Positions 31,731-40,529 of a DNA stretch of 64,000 nucleotides are shown here, one piece after another. The notes beneath the pieces were generated by a model. It made no database searches. It saw nothing but the letters and a program-made list of their open reading frames with translations, and was not told where the DNA came from. The position numbers and the translations under genes are program-made. The DNA comes from Shinella sp. XGS7 (GTDB lineage Bacteria; Pseudomonadota; Gammaproteobacteria; Burkholderiales; Burkholderiaceae_C). Location: positions 3,361,001 through 3,425,000 of the forward strand of contig NZ_CP084758.1 in NCBI RefSeq assembly GCF_020535565.1. The letters run 5' to 3'. Each line of letters begins with the position of its first letter. Positions within the stretch are counted from its first letter, which is position 1.

Positions 31731-31816
31731 GATTCAACGACTGCCGGGCCGGCCTCGGTACACAGATGTGCCGACCCCTGTTCTCCTCGCAGCTTCACCC
31801 CAAGCCCGGGCCGCAG

Positions 31817-31838
31817 GCGCTAGGGCTTGCCCTAGCGC
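31817..31838. promoter_or_regulatory. 22-bp palindrome between diguanylate cyclase and upp
   Basis: GCGCTAGGGC (31817-31826), TT, GCCCTAGCGC (31829-31838): perfect 10-bp arms. It lies 87 bp upstream of the cyclase start and 63 bp upstream of upp, in the divergent promoter region. It could be a dimeric operator or a hairpin in one leader. No T-tract follows. Confidence 0.5.
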
Positions 31839-31900
31839 GGCGGTCCGTGGTCCCGCAGCAACGATAATTGCGATATTCACACGCAGAACCCCGATCCGCC

Positions 31901-32533
31901 ATGCCCGTCATCGAAGTCAAACATCCCCTGGTCAAGCACAAGATCGGTCTGATGCGCGAGGGTGATACCTCGACCAAGAAATTCCGTGAGCTCACCGGCG
32001 AGGTGGCCCGCCTGCTGGCCTACGAGGCCACGGCCGATTTCCCGCTGGAGAAGACCACCATCGAGGGCTGGTGCGGCCCGGTGGAGATCGACCAGATTGC
32101 CGGCCGCAAGGTCACCGTGGTGCCCATCCTGCGCGCCGGTCTGGGCATGCTGGATGGCGTGCTGGACATGATGCCCAACGCCAAGGTCAGCGTGGTGGGC
32201 CTGGCCCGCGACCACGAGACGCTCAAGCCGGTCAACTACTTCGACAAGTTCGTGGGCCAGCTCTCCGAGCGCACCGCCCTGATCATCGACCCCATGCTGG
32301 CCACGGCCGGCTCCATGATCGCCACCATCGATCTGCTCAAGGCCCGCGGCTGCAAGGACATCCGCGCCCTGGTGCTGGTGGCCGCGCCCGAGGGCGTGGC
32401 GGCCCTGAACCAGGCCCACCCCGATGTGCGCTGCTGGACCGCGGCCATCGACAGCCACCTCAATGAGCAGGGCTACATCATCCCTGGCCTGGGCGACGCG
32501 GGCGACAAGATCTTCGGCACCAAGGACGTCTGA
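31901..32533 (+). CDS. upp: Uracil phosphoribosyltransferase
   Basis: A pyrimidine salvage enzyme: uracil + PRPP to UMP; 210 residues, standard length. [20 protein letters not shown] is the N-terminal hallmark, [19 protein letters not shown] the second box, [19 protein letters not shown] the PRPP-binding loop and [17 protein letters not shown] the uracil-binding end. The ATG at 31901 gives the normal N-terminus MPVIEVKHP. Uracil released by the nucleoside hydrolase upstream could feed it. Confidence 0.97.
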   Translation: MPVIEVKHPLVKHKIGLMREGDTSTKKFRELTGEVARLLAYEATADFPLEKTTIEGWCGPVEIDQIAGRKVTVVPILRAGLGMLDGVLDMMPNAKVSVVGLARDHETLKPVNYFDKFVGQLSERTALIIDPMLATAGSMIATIDLLKARGCKDIRALVLVAAPEGVAALNQAHPDVRCWTAAIDSHLNEQGYIIPGLGDAGDKIFGTKDV

Positions 32534-32543
32534 GCCTGCGGGT

Positions 32544-33882
32544 TCAGAAGCTGTGCGCCTCGATCACGCGGCGCACCTCGCCCAGGGCCGGCGCCAGCGC
32601 GGCCCGCGCCACCGAACCCAGGGCCAGGCGTATGGCCTGGACTTGATGCTGGGCCCCGCTGCCCGCATAGGGGCTGGCCGTGGACACGGCGATGCCGGCC
32701 TGCAGCAGCTCGGCCGCCACCCGGTCGGCCCGCACGGCCTCGCCCAGGGGCAGCCACAGAAAGTAGGAGCCCGGATGCCCCACGCGGGCCAGCGGCTCCA
32801 GCAGCTCAGCCGCCAGGCGTTGGCGCTCGCGCGCATCAGCGCGCTTCTCGCGCTCCAGCCGCGCCACCGTGCCGTCTTCCAGCCAGGCGCAGCCTATGGC
32901 CGTGGTCAGGCCCGGGGTGCTCCAGGTGCTGGCGCGTATGGCACGCTCCAGCCGCGGGATCCAGGCCGCCGGCGCCTGCACAAAACCCAGGCGCAGTCCG
33001 GCCGCCACGCTCTTGGACAGGCCGGAGACATAGACCGTGCGCTCCGGCGCCAGCATGGCCAGGGGCGGCGGCGCCCGCTCCACCAGATAGGCATAGGCCG
33101 CGTCCTCGATCAGCAGCAGCTCATGCCGGCGCGCTAGCGCCGCCAGGGCTTCGCGCTGCGCCAGATCCATGACCCAGCCCAGGGGGTTGTGCAGGGTGGG
33201 CATGGTGTAGAGCGCGCGCACCCGGCGCGTGCGGCACAGGCGTTCCAGGGCCGCGAGGTCCGGCCCCTGCTCGCCGGCCGGCAGGGCCACCAGCTCCAGC
33301 TTCAGGGTCTCGGCCAGCAGGCGAAAGCCGGGGTAGCTGAGCGCATCCAGCGCCACCACATCACCGGGCTGCAGCAGGGCCAGGGCGCAGCAGGCCAGGC
33401 CGTGCTGGGCGCCGTCCACCAGCAGCACCTGCTCGCCGGGCGTGATCAGGCCGCGGCTCGCCAGATGGCGGGCCACGCTGGCGCGGTCATGCGCCCGGCC
33501 GCCATGCGGCTGGTAGCGCAGCAGGGCTTCCAGATCGCCGCCCTGGGCCAGCTGGCGCAGGGCGGCTCGCAGCAGCTCGGCCTGGCCGGGCAGGGGGGTA
33601 GTTGAAGCCCAGGTCCACCAGCTCCGGGGCCAGCGCGCCCAGGTCCAGCCCATGGCCGGGGGGCAGGCTGGCATCGCGCACAAAGGTGCCGCGGCCCACC
33701 TCGCCGCTGACCAGGCCCATGGCCGCCAGCTCGGCATAGACGCGGCCGGCCGTCACCAGGGCCAGGCCCTCGCGCCGGGCCAGCTGGCGCAGCGGCGGCA
33801 GCCGGGTGCCGGGGCGCAGCGCGCCGCTGCGGATCTCGCTGGCCAGACGGTCCAGCAGCTGCTTGTAGCGGGGAGCGGGCAT
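32544..33882 (-). pseudogene. MocR-type regulator/aminotransferase, +1 frameshift in a G6 tract
   Basis: A GntR winged helix (MPAPRYKQLLDRLASEIRSG and VGRGTFVRDASLPPG, from the ATG at 33882) is fused to a fold-type I aminotransferase (PGEQVLLVDGAQHGLACCAL; TMPTLHNPLG; IEDAAYAYL; PLP-lysine region VSGLSKSVAAGLRLGF). This is the MocR/PdxR layout. The N- and C-terminal parts are in different frames, meeting at six G at 33593-33598. With five G the text runs NYPLPGQAELLRAALRQL, as expected for the family, giving 445 residues. The span (1339 nt) is one base over a multiple of three. It is divergent from the EamA transporter, its probable target. Confidence 0.8.
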
Positions 33883-33902
33883 GGCGTGCCGATGTATCCA
33901 TG

Positions 33903-33924
33903 ACAATTTTTTGATTGTATTGAT
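33903..33924. promoter_or_regulatory. Putative MocR operator in the mocR/eamA divergent region
   Basis: The A/T-rich gap holds ACAAT-N6-ATTGT (33903-33918) and a direct repeat TTGAT at 33911-33915 and 33920-33924. MocR proteins often bind direct repeats near a divergent promoter. TTGATT at 33911-33916 could be a rightward -35 with TAGCCT 17 bp on. By eye only. Confidence 0.4.
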
Positions 33925-33974
33925 CGAAAGGCTTAGCCTCCGCGGCATTGCTTCCCACCGCCTGATCGCGACCC

Positions 33975-34838
33975 ATGAACAAAACCTCCAGCGCCTGGCT
34001 CAACGGCTTCATCGGCGTGCAGATCTTCAGCGGCTCCCTGCCTGCCACCCGCGTCGCGGTGCTGGATTTCGACCCGCTCTTTCTCACCGTGGCGCGCGCC
34101 AGCATCGCCGGCCTGCTGGGCCTGGCCCTGCTGGTGCTGCTGGCCCAGCCGCGGCCCACGGTGGCGCAGTGGCGCTCCCTGCTGGTCGTTGCCTTCGGGG
34201 TGGTGCTGGGTTTTCCTCTGCTCACGGCCCTGGCGCTGCGCGAGATGAGCTCGGCGCATTCCATCGTCTTCCTGGGCCTGCTGCCCCTGAGCACGGCGGC
34301 CTTTGGCGTGTGGCGCGGCGGGGAGCGGCCGCGGCCGGTGTTCTGGCTCTTCTCCCTGCTGGGCAGCCTGCTGGTGGTGGGCTTTGCGCTCGCCCAGGGC
34401 CTGAGCCTGGCGCCGCGGGGTGATGCGCTGATGCTGCTGGCCATCCTGGTCTGCGGCCTGGGCTATGCGGAAGGGGCCCGGCTCTCGCGCAGCCTGGGCG
34501 GCTGGCAGGTGATCTGCTGGGCCTTGGTGCTGGCCCTGCCGCTGATGCTGGGCCTGAGCTGGTGGCGGCTGCCGGCGAGCTGGAGCGGCATCGGCCTGCC
34601 GGCCTGGCTGGGCCTGGCCTATGTCTCGCTCTTCAGCATGCTGATCGGCTTTGTGTTCTGGTACCGCGGCCTGGCCCAGGGCGGCATTGCCAGCGTGGGG
34701 CAGCTGCAGCTGCTGCAGCCGCTGTTCGGCCTGGCCCTGGCGGCCGGCCTGCTGGGCGAGGCCGTGAGCCCGGCCATGCTGGGCGTGACCCTGGCGGTGA
34801 TTCTCTGCGTGGCCGGGGCGCGGCGCTTCGGGCGCTGA
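33975..34838 (+). CDS. EamA/DMT-family transporter
   Basis: A 287-residue drug/metabolite transporter with about ten hydrophobic helices in two EamA repeats. Signs are NGFIGVQIFSGSLPATRVAV at the start, FGVVLGFPLLTALALREMSS in repeat one and LGLAYVSLFSMLIGFVFWYR in repeat two. It is probably an exporter of an amino acid or a similar metabolite. Divergent pairing with a MocR regulator is a common arrangement and suggests PLP- or amino-acid-linked control. The substrate is unknown. Confidence 0.88.
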   Translation: MNKTSSAWLNGFIGVQIFSGSLPATRVAVLDFDPLFLTVARASIAGLLGLALLVLLAQPRPTVAQWRSLLVVAFGVVLGFPLLTALALREMSSAHSIVFLGLLPLSTAAFGVWRGGERPRPVFWLFSLLGSLLVVGFALAQGLSLAPRGDALMLLAILVCGLGYAEGARLSRSLGGWQVICWALVLALPLMLGLSWWRLPASWSGIGLPAWLGLAYVSLFSMLIGFVFWYRGLAQGGIASVGQLQLLQPLFGLALAAGLLGEAVSPAMLGVTLAVILCVAGARRFGR

Positions 34839-34851
34839 AGCCCGGCGGGCT

Positions 34852-35406
34852 TCAGACGATGCCCAGCGCGCCCAGCACCCCGCCGCCCAGCACCAGCCAG
34901 ACCAGGCCGATGCGGGTCTTGAGCACCAGCAGCACACTCAGTGCCATCAGGGCGAGGGTGGCCCAGCGGTGGCCGGGGTCGGCCACATAGGGCACGGCCA
35001 GCAGCCAGCCGGTGGCCACCAGCAGGCCCAGGGTCAGGGGTGCCATGCCGGCCGTGAAGGCGCGCACGCCGCGGGTCTGCTTGTGCTCGCGGGCCCAGCG
35101 CGTGGCGGCCAGCACCAGGGTGGTGGAGGGCAGCATGATGCCCAGCATGGTGACCAGGGCGCCCATGGGTCCGGCCACATTCCAGCCCAGCACGGCCACG
35201 AAGAGGATGTTGGGCCCCGGCGCGGCCTGGGCCAGGGCGATGGAGCTGGTGAACTGGGTGTCGCTGAGCCAGCCCTGCTGACCCACCAGATAGCGGTGCA
35301 TCTCGGGCGCCGTGGTGATGGCGCCGCCGATGGACAGCAGGGACAGCAGCAGATAGTGCAGGAAGAGGTCGCCGTACTGGGCCAGGCTGAGGCTGTGGCC
35401 CATCAT
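34852..35406 (-). CDS. chrA: Chromate transporter, second half-size subunit
   Basis: A 184-residue CHR-family membrane protein, one half of a split (short-chain) ChrA pair. SIGGAITTAPEMHRYLVGQQ, FTSSIALAQAAPGPNILFVA and ATRWAREHKQTRGVRAF are typical. Family members export chromate or carry other anions. The start touches the stop of the other half (TGATG at 35406), so the two must be made together. Confidence 0.9.
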   Translation of the reverse strand: MMGHSLSLAQYGDLFLHYLLLSLLSIGGAITTAPEMHRYLVGQQGWLSDTQFTSSIALAQAAPGPNILFVAVLGWNVAGPMGALVTMLGIMLPSTTLVLAATRWAREHKQTRGVRAFTAGMAPLTLGLLVATGWLLAVPYVADPGHRWATLALMALSVLLVLKTRIGLVWLVLGGGVLGALGIV

Positions 35407-35990
35407 CAGGCGGCCCCTCCGGGCGGCGGCGCCTTCAGACCCTGCCAGGCCAGCACCATGCCCAGGCCGCCCAGGCTCAGCACCACCCAGACGAGCGGCA
35501 GGCGCAGCAGGGCAATGGCCCCGAAGGCCGCCAGGGCCAGGATCAGGGCCCAGGCCCGGCCCACAGGGTTGCGCGCGAGTGAGGGCAGGAGCTTGAGCCC
35601 CGTGGCCACGATCAGGCCGGCCGCCACGGCGCCCATGCCGCGCAGGGCGCCGGCCATGCGCTCATGCTCCAGCAGGGCGCCGGAGACCGAGGCCAGGCCC
35701 AGCACGATCACGCAGGGAATGGCCAGCATGCCGGCCAGGGCGGTGAGGGCGCCGCGCAGGCCGAAGAAGCGGTCGCCGATCATCAGCGAGAGATTGACGA
35801 TATTGGGGCCGGGCAGCACCTGGCTGATGGCCAGCATCTCCAGGAACTCCTCGCGGCTCAGCCAGCCCAGGCGCTCCACCAGCTCGCGCTGGGCCACGGC
35901 CAGCACGCCGCCAAAGCCCTGCAGGGCCAGGCGGGTGAAGGCCCAGAACAGGGCGGCCAGCGAGTCGGGCGCGGGGCGCGCCTCGCTCAC
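35406..35990 (-). CDS. chrA: Chromate transporter, first half-size subunit
   Basis: A 194-residue CHR-family protein, the partner of the neighbouring half. LALQGFGGVLAVAQRELVER, EEFLEMLAISQVLPGPNIVN and LMIGDRFFGLRGALTALAG carry the conserved FGG and PGPN motifs, with about five hydrophobic helices. The GTG start overlaps the stop of the hydroxyacid dehydrogenase (GTGA), so three genes form one leftward operon. Whether the physiological cargo is chromate is not known. Confidence 0.9.
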   Translation of the reverse strand: MSEARPAPDSLAALFWAFTRLALQGFGGVLAVAQRELVERLGWLSREEFLEMLAISQVLPGPNIVNLSLMIGDRFFGLRGALTALAGMLAIPCVIVLGLASVSGALLEHERMAGALRGMGAVAAGLIVATGLKLLPSLARNPVGRAWALILALAAFGAIALLRLPLVWVVLSLGGLGMVLAWQGLKAPPPGGAA

Positions 35991-36994
35991 CGCAGGACCT
36001 TCAGCGCGTCCGGGTTGACGATATGGCTGGGCTCGCCGCGCATGAAGTTCAGCACATTGTCGAAGGCGGCCTCGAAATAGAGCTCGTAGCTGTCCTGCTC
36101 CACATAGCCCAGATGCGGGGTGCAGACCGCGTTCTCCAGGCGCAGCAGGGGATGGCCCTGCAGGATGGGCTCGCTCTCGAACACATCCACCGCCGCCATG
36201 CCGGGGCGGCCGCGGTTCAGGGCCGAGACCAGGGCGCCATCGGTCACCAGCTCGGCGCGCGAGGTGTTGACGAAGAGGGCGGTGGGCTTCATGCGCGCCA
36301 GGTCCTCGGGCGTGATCAGGCCGCGCGTGGCCTCACACAGGCGCAGATGCAGGCTCAGCACATCGCTGCTCTCGAAGAAGGCTTCGCGGCTTTCGGCCGC
36401 CCGGTAGCCGTCGCTCTGCGCGGCCAGGCGCGAGGCCTCGCTGCCCCAGACCTGCACCTCCATGCCGAAGGCGCGGCCGTAGCCAGCCACCAGGCGGCCG
36501 ATCTTGCCGTAGCCCCACAGCCCCAGCGTCTTGCCCTTGAGCACCATGCCCAGGCCGAAATTCGGCGGCATGGACAGGGCCTTGAGCCCCGACTGCTGCC
36601 AGGCGCCATGCTTGAGATTGCCGATGTACTGCGGCAGTCGCCGCATGGCCGCCATGATCAGGGCCCAGGTCAGCTCGGCCGGCGCTGTCGGGGAGCCCAC
36701 GCCCTCGGCCACCGCGATGCCCAGCCGGGTGCAGGCCTCCACATCGATATGGCTGCCCACCCGCCCGGTCTGGGCAATCAGCTTGAGCTTGGGCAGCTTC
36801 TCCAGCAGCTGGCGCGGAAAGTGGGTGCGCTCGCGGATCAGCACCAGCACCTCGGCGTCACGCAGCCGCACGGCCAGCTGGCCCGTGCCCTTGACGGTAT
36901 TGGTAAAGACCTTGGCGTTCAGGGCGTCCAGCTTGGCGGCGCAGCGCAGCTTGCGCACCGCATCCTGGTAGTCGTCGAGGATGATGATGTTCAT
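35987..36994 (-). CDS. D-2-hydroxyacid dehydrogenase family protein
   Basis: A 335-residue NAD(P)-dependent D-2-hydroxyacid dehydrogenase, cytoplasmic. The NAD-binding Rossmann turn is GLWGYGKIGRLVAGYGRAFG. QTGRVGSHIDVEACTRLGIA, MKPTALFVNTSRAELV and VCTPHLGYVEQDSYELYF hold the substrate-binding Arg and catalytic Glu/His positions of the family. The substrate is unresolved. I chose the ATG at 36994 (MNIIILDDYQDAV), the normal family N-terminus. It overlaps the first chromate transporter half by 4 bp. Confidence 0.9.
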   Translation of the reverse strand: MNIIILDDYQDAVRKLRCAAKLDALNAKVFTNTVKGTGQLAVRLRDAEVLVLIRERTHFPRQLLEKLPKLKLIAQTGRVGSHIDVEACTRLGIAVAEGVGSPTAPAELTWALIMAAMRRLPQYIGNLKHGAWQQSGLKALSMPPNFGLGMVLKGKTLGLWGYGKIGRLVAGYGRAFGMEVQVWGSEASRLAAQSDGYRAAESREAFFESSDVLSLHLRLCEATRGLITPEDLARMKPTALFVNTSRAELVTDGALVSALNRGRPGMAAVDVFESEPILQGHPLLRLENAVCTPHLGYVEQDSYELYFEAAFDNVLNFMRGEPSHIVNPDALKVLR

Positions 36995-37113
36995 GGCGTC
37001 TTCTGGATCCAGATTCTGCCTTGCGTTTGCCCGCCTCGGCCTCGGGGTCTGCAGCAGATGGCACAAATCGCTACCATGCCGCCCACCCCGAACCTTCTCT
37101 GGAGAGCGACCCC

Positions 37114-37623
37114 ATGAGCTTGACGATGCACGCCGCCAGCGCCCCGGTTCTTGTGCGCATGCTGGGCAATATGCTGAACTGGCTGGAGATGGCGCGTGAA
37201 CACGCCGCGGCCAAGGGTTTTGACAGCACGGTCTATCTGGGCCTGCGACTGGCGCCGGACATGCTGCCGCTCTCGCGCCAGATTCAGATCGCCAGCGATG
37301 CGGCCAAGAGCTGCATGGCGCGCCTGGCCGGCCAGCCGGTGCCCAGCTGGGAAGACAAGGAAGCGACGCTGGAAGAGCTGATGGAGCGCATCCGCCGCAC
37401 CATCGCCTATGTGGAGTCCGTGCCGCCCGAGGCGCTGGAAGGCAGCGAGACCCGCCAGATCGAGGTGCCGCGCCGCCAGGGCGAGCCGCGCCGCTTCAGT
37501 GGCGCGGACTTTCTGCGCCACTTTGCCCTGGCCAATTTCTACTTCCACGTCACCACCACCTATGCGCTGTTGCGCCATGCGGGGGTGAGTCTGGGCAAGG
37601 CCGACTACCTCGGCGCGGTCTGA
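37114..37623 (+). CDS. DUF1993 family protein
   Basis: A 169-residue cytoplasmic protein of the DUF1993 group, a DinB-like four-helix bundle family with no settled function. SAPVLVRMLGNMLNWLEMAR, RLAPDMLPLSRQIQIASDAA and FALANFYFHVTTTYALLRHA are the family's three boxes. A GGAGAG sits about 7 nt before the ATG at 37114. Its 3' end overlaps the convergent hypothetical gene by 19 bp. Confidence 0.85.
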   Translation: MSLTMHAASAPVLVRMLGNMLNWLEMAREHAAAKGFDSTVYLGLRLAPDMLPLSRQIQIASDAAKSCMARLAGQPVPSWEDKEATLEELMERIRRTIAYVESVPPEALEGSETRQIEVPRRQGEPRRFSGADFLRHFALANFYFHVTTTYALLRHAGVSLGKADYLGAV

Positions 37624-37943
37624 GCCGGCCGGGCCAGGGCCTTGGCCAGCAGGGCCGAGAGCTCGCCCGCCTGTTGCCGGGCACTGTCCTCGGGCAGGGC
37701 AGCCAGCAGCCTGCCTTGGAGTATCCACAGCTCCATGGGCTCGCTGGCGTGGCAGACCTGGCGCTGCAGGGCGATGCCGGCCGGACCGCCCACCAGTGCC
37801 GCCGCCCGGGTGAAGCCCAGCTTGAGCTGCACAAAGGCGCGCCGGGCCGCGGTGCGGCGCGCCAGATCGCGGCGTTCGCCGCCCAGGCAGGCATAGGACC
37901 AGGGCGGCAGGAAGTCGGGAATCTCGCGCAGGGTCAGTTCCAT
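37605..37943 (-). CDS. Hypothetical protein
   Basis: A 112-residue protein of unknown family, without a signal peptide or transmembrane segment. MELTLREIPDFLPPWSYACL at the start and VCHASEPMELWILQGRLLAA in the middle look structured; the rest is Ala/Arg-rich helix. It begins 1 bp before the stop of the gene upstream, so the two small proteins are co-transcribed and may act together. Confidence 0.65.
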   Translation of the reverse strand: MELTLREIPDFLPPWSYACLGGERRDLARRTAARRAFVQLKLGFTRAAALVGGPAGIALQRQVCHASEPMELWILQGRLLAALPEDSARQQAGELSALLAKALARPAQTAPR

Positions 37944-37944
37944 C

Positions 37945-38349
37945 TCACTGCCTCCGCACCGGGCCCATCATGAAGAAGGTGTCGATGGGGTCGGTGAAAT
38001 GCCGGTTGAGCCCGGCCAGGCGCAGCTCGGCCTCGCGCTGGTCGTGGGCACGGGCCACCTCGGTGTAGAGCCAGCCACGCAGGTGCCAGAAATCATCCAC
38101 CCGGCGGGCGCGCTGGATGCTGCGCACCAGCTCCTCGGGCGCATCCACCCCGCCCAGGCAGCGCTCGAATTCACGGCGCAGCAGGGGCAGCAGGGCCGGA
38201 TCCTCGGCACGGGCATGCCAGGGCGTGTTCTCGCCGGGCAGCCAGCGCAGCAGGCTTTGCAGCAGGGAATCAGGTGGCCGCGTCCCCGGCGCAGGCGCCG
38301 TGGGCACGAAGGGACGGGACCGGGTCCAACGAGTCAGTAGATTCAGCAT
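37945..38349 (-). CDS. Hypothetical protein
   Basis: A 134-residue protein of unknown family. A Pro-rich N-terminus precedes a helical body with LPLLRREFERCLGGVDAPEE, VDDFWHLRGWLYTEVARAHD and LRLAGLNRHFTDPIDTFFMM. There is no clear signal peptide. The first gene of a two-gene leftward unit with the next hypothetical. I chose the ATG at 38349 because upstream in-frame sequence runs through non-coding-like DNA. Confidence 0.65.
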   Translation of the reverse strand: MLNLLTRWTRSRPFVPTAPAPGTRPPDSLLQSLLRWLPGENTPWHARAEDPALLPLLRREFERCLGGVDAPEELVRSIQRARRVDDFWHLRGWLYTEVARAHDQREAELRLAGLNRHFTDPIDTFFMMGPVRRQ

Positions 38350-38466
38350 GGCTTGCGCTCTTCTTGTCGTCCGTCGTGCCGGTGTCCTCCTCCGGACCCG
38401 GCACTCGTGTCTTGCCTCTGATTTTTCGGCACCCCCCCCTAGTTTCATGAGCGAAAAAAGGCCTGA

Positions 38467-38486
38467 ATTTCGGCCAGATTTCGGCC
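38467..38486. promoter_or_regulatory. Direct repeats upstream of the SPINDLY/T1SS operon
   Basis: ATTTCGGCC occurs at 38467-38475 and 38478-38486, one helical turn (11 bp) apart, with a looser copy (TTTTTCGGC) at 38422-38430. They lie 153 bp upstream of the glycosyltransferase start in the 289-bp divergent gap. Tandem half-sites on one face could bind an activator. Otherwise I see nothing in this gap. Confidence 0.35.
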
Positions 38487-38638
38487 GATGACACAGGGGT
38501 GGCGAGCGTGGAAGGCAGCGGGGCGGCGTGCCGATCATGAATAGCAGCCGGAATGCCCGCCTATTCCCCGGCCTTGTCGCCGGGCCGACCCCTAACATGC
38601 TCCCAAACCCTCGCCACACCCCAGGTGGCTGCATTGCC

Positions 38639-40507
38639 ATGGACATGTCACAACCCAGCGCCCAGCAACTCTCCGAGGCCGCCGCCCACGCGCCGGCCGA
38701 GCGCCGCATGGACTTGGGCGAGCTCATGGCCGCGGCCGGGCAGCTGCAGGCCCAGGGCCAGGCCGCCGCCGCCGCCGCGCTCTACGAGCAATGGATTGCC
38801 GGGGTGGAGACGCCCAATCCTCTGATGATCGTGGCGCTCTACAACCTGGGCACGGTCTACTCGGCCATGAGCGATCACGCCCGGGCCGAGGCGGTCTACC
38901 GTCGCGCCCTGGCCTACAAGCCCGACTTTCTGCAGGCGCGGCTCAATCTGGGTCACCAGCTGGAGCAGCTGGGCCGCAAGGAGGACGCGCTGCAGGCCTG
39001 GCGTGTGATCGGGGAGAACGAGCAGGCCGGCGACTCGGTGGGGGCCGACCCCCTGGAGCTGCGCCTGCACGCCCTGCGCAATATGGCCCGCCTGCTGGAG
39101 CAGGAGCGGCGCTATGCCGAGTCCGAGCAGGTGATGCGTCAGAGCCTGCAGCTGCGCGCCGACCAGAGCGATGTGCTGCAGCACTATGTGCACATCCGGC
39201 AGAAGCAATGCGAGTGGCCGGTCTACCAGCCGGTGGGCGAGGTCACCCTCAACCAACTGCTGACCAGCACCTCCTTGCTGGCCATGCTGGGCCTCTCTGA
39301 CGATCCGGCCCTGCAGCTGCTTTCGGCCCAGCGCTTCGTCTCCGAGAAGGTGGTGAAGTACAAGGACAAGCCCTTCCACCGCCGCTTCGGCCCGGCCAGG
39401 CGCGAGGGCAAGCTGCGCATCGGCTATCTCTCGGGTGACTTGTGCATGCATGCCGTGGGCATGCTGACGGCCGAGCTCTTCGAGCTGCACGACCGCGAGC
39501 GGGTGGAGGTGCACGCCTTCTGCTGGAGCCGCGAGGACGGCACACCGCTGCGCGCGCGCATCCTGCGGGCCATGGACTCGGTCACCCGCCTGGTGGGCGT
39601 GGACGACGAGACCGCGGCCCGGGCCATCGCCCAGGCCGGCATCGATGTGCTGATCGATCTGCAGGGCCTGACCAGCGGGGCTCGTCCCAATATCCTGGCC
39701 TACCGCCCGGCGCCGGTGCAGGTGAGCTATCTGGGCCTGCCCGCGACCACAGCCATTCCCGGCGTGGACTGGATCATTGCCGACCGCTTCGTGATGCCCG
39801 AGGACTATCTGCCCTACTGCACCGAGCGGCCCATCTACCTGGAACACTGCTACCAGGTTAGCGACCGCCAGCGCGAGGTGGCACCCACGCCCAGCCGCGC
39901 CCGCTACCAGCTGCCCGAAGACGCCTTCGTCTTCTGCTCCTTCAACAACAACCACAAGTTCACCGAGCCGGTGTTCGACAGCTGGATGCGCATCCTGGGT
40001 CAGGTGCCGGGCAGCGTGCTGTGGCTGCTCTCGGACAACGAGTGGTGCCGCACCAATATGCTGATGCGCGCGCAAAAGCACGGCATCGCCCCGGAGCGTC
40101 TGATCTTCGCCCCGCGCGTGGCGCCGCCGGAGTATCTGGCGCGTTTCAAGCTGGCCGATCTGGTGCTGGACACCTTCCCCTTCAACGCCGGCACCACAGC
40201 CAGCGACTGCCTGTGGATGGGCACGCCCATCCTGACCTGCTCGGGCCGCACCCATATTTCCCGCATGGCCGGCAGCCTGCTCACCCACGTGGGTCTGCCC
40301 GATCTGGTGACGAATTCCCTGCAGGAATATGAGCTGCGGGCGGTACAAATTGGCCAGAACCCGGCCCGGGTGGCGTCGTACAAGCGTTTCCTGAGCGAAT
40401 ATGGGCGCAGCTCGCTGCTCTTCGACATCCCGGGTTTTGTGCGCGAGCTGGAAGACAAGCTCTCGGCGCTGGCCCTGCCGCTGCGGGATGCAGACGCGGC
40501 CCGCTGA
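38639..40507 (+). CDS. SPINDLY-family (GT41-like) protein O-glycosyltransferase
   Basis: A 622-residue cytoplasmic glycosyltransferase of the OGT/SPINDLY type, which puts a sugar on Ser/Thr of proteins. TPR repeats lie at about 25-200 (NPLMIVALYNLGTVYSAMSD; RAEAVYRRALAYKPDFLQAR). The catalytic domain has LRIGYLSGDLCMHAVGMLTA, DLQGLTSGARPNILAYRPAP, FCSFNNNHKFTEPVF with the catalytic-type Lys K440, and LDTFPFNAGTTASDCLWMG. The human OGT HTT motif reads GTT here, as in plant SPINDLY, an O-fucosyltransferase. It begins the secretion operon, 22 bp before the ABC transporter. The Thr/Ser-rich giant protein is a possible substrate. An AGGTGG lies about 10 nt before the ATG. Confidence 0.88.
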   Translation: MDMSQPSAQQLSEAAAHAPAERRMDLGELMAAAGQLQAQGQAAAAAALYEQWIAGVETPNPLMIVALYNLGTVYSAMSDHARAEAVYRRALAYKPDFLQARLNLGHQLEQLGRKEDALQAWRVIGENEQAGDSVGADPLELRLHALRNMARLLEQERRYAESEQVMRQSLQLRADQSDVLQHYVHIRQKQCEWPVYQPVGEVTLNQLLTSTSLLAMLGLSDDPALQLLSAQRFVSEKVVKYKDKPFHRRFGPARREGKLRIGYLSGDLCMHAVGMLTAELFELHDRERVEVHAFCWSREDGTPLRARILRAMDSVTRLVGVDDETAARAIAQAGIDVLIDLQGLTSGARPNILAYRPAPVQVSYLGLPATTAIPGVDWIIADRFVMPEDYLPYCTERPIYLEHCYQVSDRQREVAPTPSRARYQLPEDAFVFCSFNNNHKFTEPVFDSWMRILGQVPGSVLWLLSDNEWCRTNMLMRAQKHGIAPERLIFAPRVAPPEYLARFKLADLVLDTFPFNAGTTASDCLWMGTPILTCSGRTHISRMAGSLLTHVGLPDLVTNSLQEYELRAVQIGQNPARVASYKRFLSEYGRSSLLFDIPGFVRELEDKLSALALPLRDADAAR

Positions 40508-40529
40508 GCCCTGCTAAGACGAGCCTTCG

